NCBI GenBank assembly: GCA_947651225.1
Contig: CANSYK010000033.1
Coordinates: 1 to 35,592, forward strand
Reading direction: 5' to 3'
Source: an uncultured bacterium
Lineage (GTDB): Bacteria > Bacillota > Clostridia > Lachnospirales > Lachnospiraceae
DNA length: 35,592 nucleotides
Shown here: piece by piece, positions 31,982 to 35,592 of the stretch
Numbering within the stretch: the first letter of the stretch is position 1
Layout: each line of letters starts with the position of its first letter
Made by a program: the position numbers and the translations under genes
Notes under the pieces: model-generated
Told to the model about the DNA's origin: nothing
Databases searched by the model: none
What the model saw: only the letters and a program-made list of their open reading frames with translations

Positions 31982-32194
31982 AGGTGGACATAAAGTGATT
32001 CATGTATAGCATAATTAAAAATTTTCACCAAGGATGGATGTTATTATTTCGTGATATCATAAAGTTTGAATATTTTGGATAAAATATAAGAAACAGACAA
32101 AAATACCAAAATATAGGTATATTTATTTCTGAATAGCAAAAAACATATGGTGAAGATCATAAACAAAAATTGTTTATGCAGCAAGGAGGATAGG

Positions 32195-33304
32195 ATGAAT
32201 ACACTTTATATTCATATTGGCACCGCAAAGACAGGGAGTTCTGCGCTTCAGAGCTTTCTAAGGAAGAACAATAAGGTACTGGAAGAGAAAGGGTATTGTT
32301 ATCCCAAATTTCCATTTTATTATGAAAATGTGAGCAAGAACCGAAATGGATATTTTCTGCGTGGAGAAAAATTGGGAAATAAAGGAGCTAATTTTGGGGA
32401 ATGTATGAACATTGTCAGGGAAGCTTTTGAGAAATGTCCCAATGTGATTTTGTCAGATGAAGGGATTTGGTATGAAAGTTTTAAATGGCATGAGCAGCTT
32501 TTTGGTATCATGCAGGAAAAAGGATACCAGACTAAGATCATTGTATATTTGAGAAGACAGGATGAGTATCTGGCTTCCAGATGGAGCCAGTTTGTAAAAG
32601 AATATGCCTTTAAACATCAGAATTGTAAAATAGATGAGGGCATATGGGAAAACTATTTACAAAGAAGCAAACAAAGTCCCAGGTTAAATTATGGTGAAAC
32701 GTTAAAAAAACTGGAAAAGATTTATGGAAGGGAAAATATTCTGGTAAGACGTTATGATAGAAACCATTTTCCAGAAGGTTCTATTTGTGCCGACTTTTTG
32801 CAGGCAATCGGCTTAGAGCGGACAGATGAGTTTATGGAGGCGGGAGTGGTCAATCTTAGCCTGTCACCGAATACTACAGAGATTTACCGGGCGCTGAACA
32901 GTGTGGTAGATGTGATGAGTGGGGAGGGTACAGACGATGCAAAGTTTTTGCGAAATCTTCTGTTATCGTATTCTGCATTGTCCAAAGAAAATTATCCATG
33001 CAGTATGTTTTCTAAGGAAGAGGCGGAAGAATTGCTGGAACATTACCATGGGGAAAACAGCAGGGTAGCAAGAGAATATTTTGGAGAAGAGGAATTGTTT
33101 TCTTCCAGGATAAAGCCAGTGGCAAAATGGGAAAAGAACAGTCCAGGTATGCAGGATGATATTATTCGGTTTATGGGAATCGTCTGTATCCATTTTTTGA
33201 AGGAAAACAGGAAAATCCATAAAGAGCTGCAGGATTTAAAACTCTTTCGGAGTAAAGTGCGGCATCCGATTCATATGTTAAGCAGGAAATTGTCAAATAA
33301 ATAG
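32195..33304 (+). CDS. Sulfotransferase-like P-loop protein
   Basis: A 369-residue protein starting at ATG 32195 after AAGGAGG. The N-terminus LYIHIGTAKTGSSALQSFLRKN carries a 5'-phosphosulfate-binding-type P-loop (GTAKTGSS, residues 9-16). A second motif, YLRRQDEYLASRWSQ (near 110-125), fits the 3'-phosphate-binding Arg/Ser. This pattern suggests transfer of sulfate from PAPS to a carbohydrate or other acceptor. It precedes an epimerase and a TarI/IspD-type cytidylyltransferase, so the acceptor may be a cell-surface polymer. A terminator follows. The 213-bp gap before it has no clear promoter that I can defend. Confidence 0.7.
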   Translation: MNTLYIHIGTAKTGSSALQSFLRKNNKVLEEKGYCYPKFPFYYENVSKNRNGYFLRGEKLGNKGANFGECMNIVREAFEKCPNVILSDEGIWYESFKWHEQLFGIMQEKGYQTKIIVYLRRQDEYLASRWSQFVKEYAFKHQNCKIDEGIWENYLQRSKQSPRLNYGETLKKLEKIYGRENILVRRYDRNHFPEGSICADFLQAIGLERTDEFMEAGVVNLSLSPNTTEIYRALNSVVDVMSGEGTDDAKFLRNLLLSYSALSKENYPCSMFSKEEAEELLEHYHGENSRVAREYFGEEELFSSRIKPVAKWEKNSPGMQDDIIRFMGIVCIHFLKENRKIHKELQDLKLFRSKVRHPIHMLSRKLSNK

Positions 33305-33326
33305 TATATTGTACAGGTATACTACA

Positions 33327-33356
33327 GGGTGGAAGAGAAATCAACCACCCCCTTTT
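33327..33356 (+). terminator. Terminator after the sulfotransferase gene
   Basis: GGGTGG (33327-33332) and CCACCC (33345-33350), then CCTTTT. The T-rich end runs into the next promoter. Confidence 0.6.
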
Positions 33357-33358
33357 AT

Positions 33359-33387
33359 TTGCTAATCTTTCTATTTTCTGTTATAAT
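33359..33387 (+). promoter_or_regulatory. Promoter of the epimerase gene
   Basis: TTGCTA (33359-33364), a 17-bp spacer and TATAAT (33382-33387). Confidence 0.6.
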
Positions 33388-33468
33388 AAACCCAATTGTG
33401 TAAAAAAATAGTATCTAAAGAAGGGGCATGCTTCAAACACGCTCTAGAGAAGATGGAGGATATAAAAA

Positions 33469-34569
33469 TTGGAAAACAGATTAGTGAAGACAGACCAGAT
33501 TCTGGAAAGTCCGCAGGATGTAGTTCTGCAGGAGGATATAGAATTACTTATGAAAGACGGTGCGGTTCCGTTTGGTCTTTTTAAAAACAAGACAGTATTT
33601 GTAACTGGAGCAACAGGGCTGCTAGGCTCTCAGGTAGTAAGGGCGCTTTTATGCAGCAACCGCATACTCGGAACAAATTGTAAGATTCTCGCACTTGTCC
33701 GCAGTAAACAAAAAGCGGAAAAAGTATTTGGCAGGCTGCTGGAGCGGGGGGATCTTCAACTGGTGTGCGGTGATATTGCACATCCTGTCGTTTATGATGG
33801 ACAGGCAGACTATGTTATTCATGGAGCCAGTGCAACAAGTTCCAGATATTTTGTTACGAACCCAGTAGAAACGATTATGACAGCCGTGAATGGTACGGTA
33901 AATATGCTGGAATTTGCAAAGGAAAAACAGGTGGAGGGATTTTTGTATCTGTCTTCTTTAGAAGTATATGGCACGCCTGCAGCTGATGCGGGCAGGATTG
34001 ACGAATCGTACAGCGGCTACATTGATCCGCTGCAGGTGCGCAGCAGTTATTCGGAAGGCAAACGTATGGTAGAATGCCTTTGTGCATCATATGCGTCGGA
34101 ATATCAGGTTCCGGTAAAGATTGCAAGGCTGTCGCAGACATTCGGTCCAGGGGTAACCTATGAGGATGGACGTGTATTTGCAGAATTTGCAAGATGTGCG
34201 CTTGAGAAAAAAAATATTGTGCTGCATACCAAAGGCCAGACAGTGCGCAGTTACTGTTATACAAAAGATGCTGTGGCGGCAATGCTTCTGATTCTGGCAA
34301 AGGGAGAAAGCGGAGCTGCTTATAATGTGACAAATATGGATACGAAAATATCCATTGCAGATATGGCACAGCTTGTGTGCGATACATTTCCGCAGGCGGG
34401 CATTCATGTGACATTTGACATGCCAGACGATGTAGCCTCCTTTGGCTATAATCCAGAAATGGTGATTGCATTGGACAGCAGTAAGCTGCAGGCGCTGGGG
34501 TGGAAGCCGACGGTGGACCTGCGGGAAATGTTTATCCGGCTGGCGTCCAGTATGGGAAATAATAAATAA
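33469..34569 (+). CDS. NAD-dependent epimerase/dehydratase
   Basis: A 366-residue SDR enzyme. The likely start is TTG 33469, with GGAGG 9 nt upstream; no ATG nearby has a site. Residues 1-40 are an unusual leader before the Rossmann motif VFVTGATGLLGSQ (about 43-55). VIHGASATSS, YLSSLEVYG and SSYSEGKRM (YxxxK) follow, with SQTFGPG later. It would act on a nucleotide sugar or nucleotide-activated polyol. Its pairing with a TarI/IspD-type cytidylyltransferase suggests a CDP-linked substrate, but this is inference. Confidence 0.82.
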   Translation: MENRLVKTDQILESPQDVVLQEDIELLMKDGAVPFGLFKNKTVFVTGATGLLGSQVVRALLCSNRILGTNCKILALVRSKQKAEKVFGRLLERGDLQLVCGDIAHPVVYDGQADYVIHGASATSSRYFVTNPVETIMTAVNGTVNMLEFAKEKQVEGFLYLSSLEVYGTPAADAGRIDESYSGYIDPLQVRSSYSEGKRMVECLCASYASEYQVPVKIARLSQTFGPGVTYEDGRVFAEFARCALEKKNIVLHTKGQTVRSYCYTKDAVAAMLLILAKGESGAAYNVTNMDTKISIADMAQLVCDTFPQAGIHVTFDMPDDVASFGYNPEMVIALDSSKLQALGWKPTVDLREMFIRLASSMGNNK

Positions 34570-34586
34570 CAGCAGATGCTTCACTC

Positions 34587-34615
34587 TTGACATCATTTGA
34601 GGATAAAAGTATACT
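34587..34615 (+). promoter_or_regulatory. Promoter of the cytidylyltransferase gene
   Basis: A perfect TTGACA (34587-34592), a 17-bp spacer and TATACT (34610-34615). The predicted leader is about 165 nt and contains the hairpin at 34634-34663. Confidence 0.65.
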
Positions 34616-34633
34616 ATCACTAATGTCGCCGGG

Positions 34634-34663
34634 GCGTGTTTGAGAATGAATTTTCAAACACGC
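34634..34663 (+). promoter_or_regulatory. Leader hairpin upstream of the cytidylyltransferase
   Basis: GCGTGTTTGA (34634-34643) and TCAAACACGC (34654-34663) form a perfect 10-bp stem with a 10-nt loop. There is no U-tract. The 12-mer TTCAAACACGCT at 34653-34664 recurs at 33432-33443 in the leader of the preceding epimerase gene. Confidence 0.5.
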
Positions 34664-34786
34664 TGTAAGGACAGATCACGATTTACGGGAAGTTCCTTGA
34701 AAAAAATCGGGGTACAGAATCATTTTATGGAAGAGCTGCAAGTTAGGGAATTGTCATGTGGCGGTTTCTAAAAAGGAGGAAGAAAA

Positions 34787-35533
34787 ATGGGTAATATAGC
34801 AATGATTTTTGCAGGCGGTAAGGGTGTCAGAATGGGTTCTGGTATTCCGAAACAGTTTCTGGCGGTTCAGGGAAAGCCGATTTTAGTCCATACACTGGAA
34901 TTATTTCAGGAACATGATATGATTGATAAAATCTATGTTTCTGTGTTAAAGGAATATATTGAAAAGACAAGAAAGCTGGTAAAGCGGTATCAGCTAGATA
35001 AGGTAGTATCAGTGATTGCGGGGGGAGAGACAGCGCAGGATTCGATTTATAATGTATTGAAGGAAGCAGAGCGGGAAAATGCGCCAGATTCGATTGTTCT
35101 GTTACATGACGGAGTACGTCCGTTTATTTCTTATAATACGATTCGGAAGAATATTGAAAGTGTAAGGAAGTACGGCAACGCAATTACCTGTACCTCCTGT
35201 CATGAGACGATTCTTTTAAGCCAATCAGGAGAAAAGGTAGATTCGGTTCCCTACCGTAAAGATACCTTTGCGGCGCAGGCACCGCAGAGTTTTTACTTAA
35301 AGGATATTATCGAAGCTCATGACCAGATTCGGGAAAAGGATCCGACTTATGAAAATATGGTGGATGCCTGTACGATTATGACAACACTTGGAAAAGAGGT
35401 TGTTATGGTTGCAGGAAACAGAGGAAATATCAAGGTTACGACACCGGAAGATGTTTATATGTTCCATGCCCTGTTAGATTATAAAGAAAACGAGCAGATA
35501 TTTGGTATTGGACTGACAAACGATATTCATTAA
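34787..35533 (+). CDS. IspD/TarI-type cytidylyltransferase
   Basis: A 248-residue enzyme that joins CTP to a sugar-alcohol phosphate. The N-terminal signature is IFAGGKGVRMGSGIPKQF (nucleotide-binding G-x-R-M-G...PKQF); then HDGVRPFIS, AQAPQSFYL and the C-terminal IKVTTPEDVYMF. IspD (methylerythritol phosphate) and TarI (ribitol-5-phosphate) share this fold. The context of an epimerase and a sulfotransferase favours a TarI-like role in teichoic acid or capsule synthesis. A TarJ-type dehydrogenase is not seen before the window ends. AAGGAGG precedes ATG 34787. Confidence 0.8.
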   Translation: MGNIAMIFAGGKGVRMGSGIPKQFLAVQGKPILVHTLELFQEHDMIDKIYVSVLKEYIEKTRKLVKRYQLDKVVSVIAGGETAQDSIYNVLKEAERENAPDSIVLLHDGVRPFISYNTIRKNIESVRKYGNAITCTSCHETILLSQSGEKVDSVPYRKDTFAAQAPQSFYLKDIIEAHDQIREKDPTYENMVDACTIMTTLGKEVVMVAGNRGNIKVTTPEDVYMFHALLDYKENEQIFGIGLTNDIH

Positions 35534-35541
35534 TTTTTTTT

Positions 35542-35580
35542 ATTATAGTAAACGCATAAAATACATGCGTTAACTATAAT
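35542..35580. terminator. Long palindrome after the cytidylyltransferase
   Basis: The arms 35542-35557 and 35565-35580 pair over 16 bp with one mismatch, ATTATAGT...ACTATAAT outermost and ACGCAT/ATGCGT innermost. A T8 tract precedes it (35533-35540), so it terminates best on the minus strand; on the plus strand it may be an operator or an attenuating hairpin for the next gene. The window ends 12 bases later. Confidence 0.5.
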
Positions 35581-35592
35581 GGATGCGCACGG

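Noticed and set aside
33875-34620. Two long minus-strand frames across the epimerase gene
   Set aside because: They have no start site and a Cys/His/Gln/Pro-rich composition typical of antisense shadows.
1-35592. CRISPR array, rRNA or complete tRNA genes
   Set aside because: I saw no regularly spaced identical repeats with unique spacers and no rRNA or tRNA signature on either strand.

Overview
The window looks like a chromosomal segment of a low-GC, anaerobic, butyrate-forming Firmicute, most likely a Lachnospiraceae-type Clostridia. The grounds are the thl-crt-hbd-bcd-etfB-etfA operon, a monomeric [FeFe] hydrogenase, strong AGGAGG-type ribosome sites, Firmicutes synteny (rbgA-lepB-rnhB-ylqH, yraN) and Gram-positive envelope genes. 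Species cannot be assigned from sequence alone.

Layout. Positions 1-600 hold a 31-codon hydrophobic toxin gene with a convergent antisense RNA promoter, flanked by small palindromic repeats. Positions 682-2372 hold an AAA-ATPase/PD-(D/E)XK gene broken by a one-base frameshift in an A tract. Positions 2520-9025 are the butyryl-CoA operon with its own promoter, a structured leader, intergenic hairpins and a clear terminator. A second toxin/antisense RNA locus (9171-9588) built on the same plan follows, then the hydrogenase, uppP and a membrane-anchored alpha/beta hydrolase. Copies of a 56-bp palindromic repeat lie between these genes. A candidate small RNA (13702-13778) precedes the operon mecA - inactive signal peptidase paralogue - rbgA - lepB - rnhB - ylqH/flhX (13940-18152).

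From 18126 to 25279 lies a surface-glycan block, mostly on the minus strand: two GT2 glycosyltransferases, one unrecognised plus-strand gene, a GT4 glycosyltransferase, a UDP-glucuronate 4-epimerase-type enzyme and a Wzx-like flippase. It separates ylqH from yraN, genes that often lie near each other in Firmicutes, so it is probably an insertion. Housekeeping genes follow: yraN and pgeF on plus; prs and nadA on minus; an L,D-transpeptidase and a tandem-domain ThyX on plus. The window ends with a second envelope cluster: sulfotransferase, NAD-dependent epimerase and a TarI/IspD-type cytidylyltransferase.

How the genes fit together. Thl, Crt, Hbd and Bcd-EtfAB take two acetyl-CoA to butyryl-CoA; the final butyrate-releasing enzyme is not in the window. 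The hydrogenase can dispose of the reduced ferredoxin made by bifurcating Bcd-Etf. UppP, the flippase, glycosyltransferases, L,D-transpeptidase and cytidylyltransferase all serve the cell envelope. The most unusual items are the two matching type I toxin-antitoxin loci bracketed by related repeats, the signal peptidase paralogue that has lost both catalytic residues, the double-domain ThyX, and a predicted sulfotransferase in a Gram-positive polymer locus.
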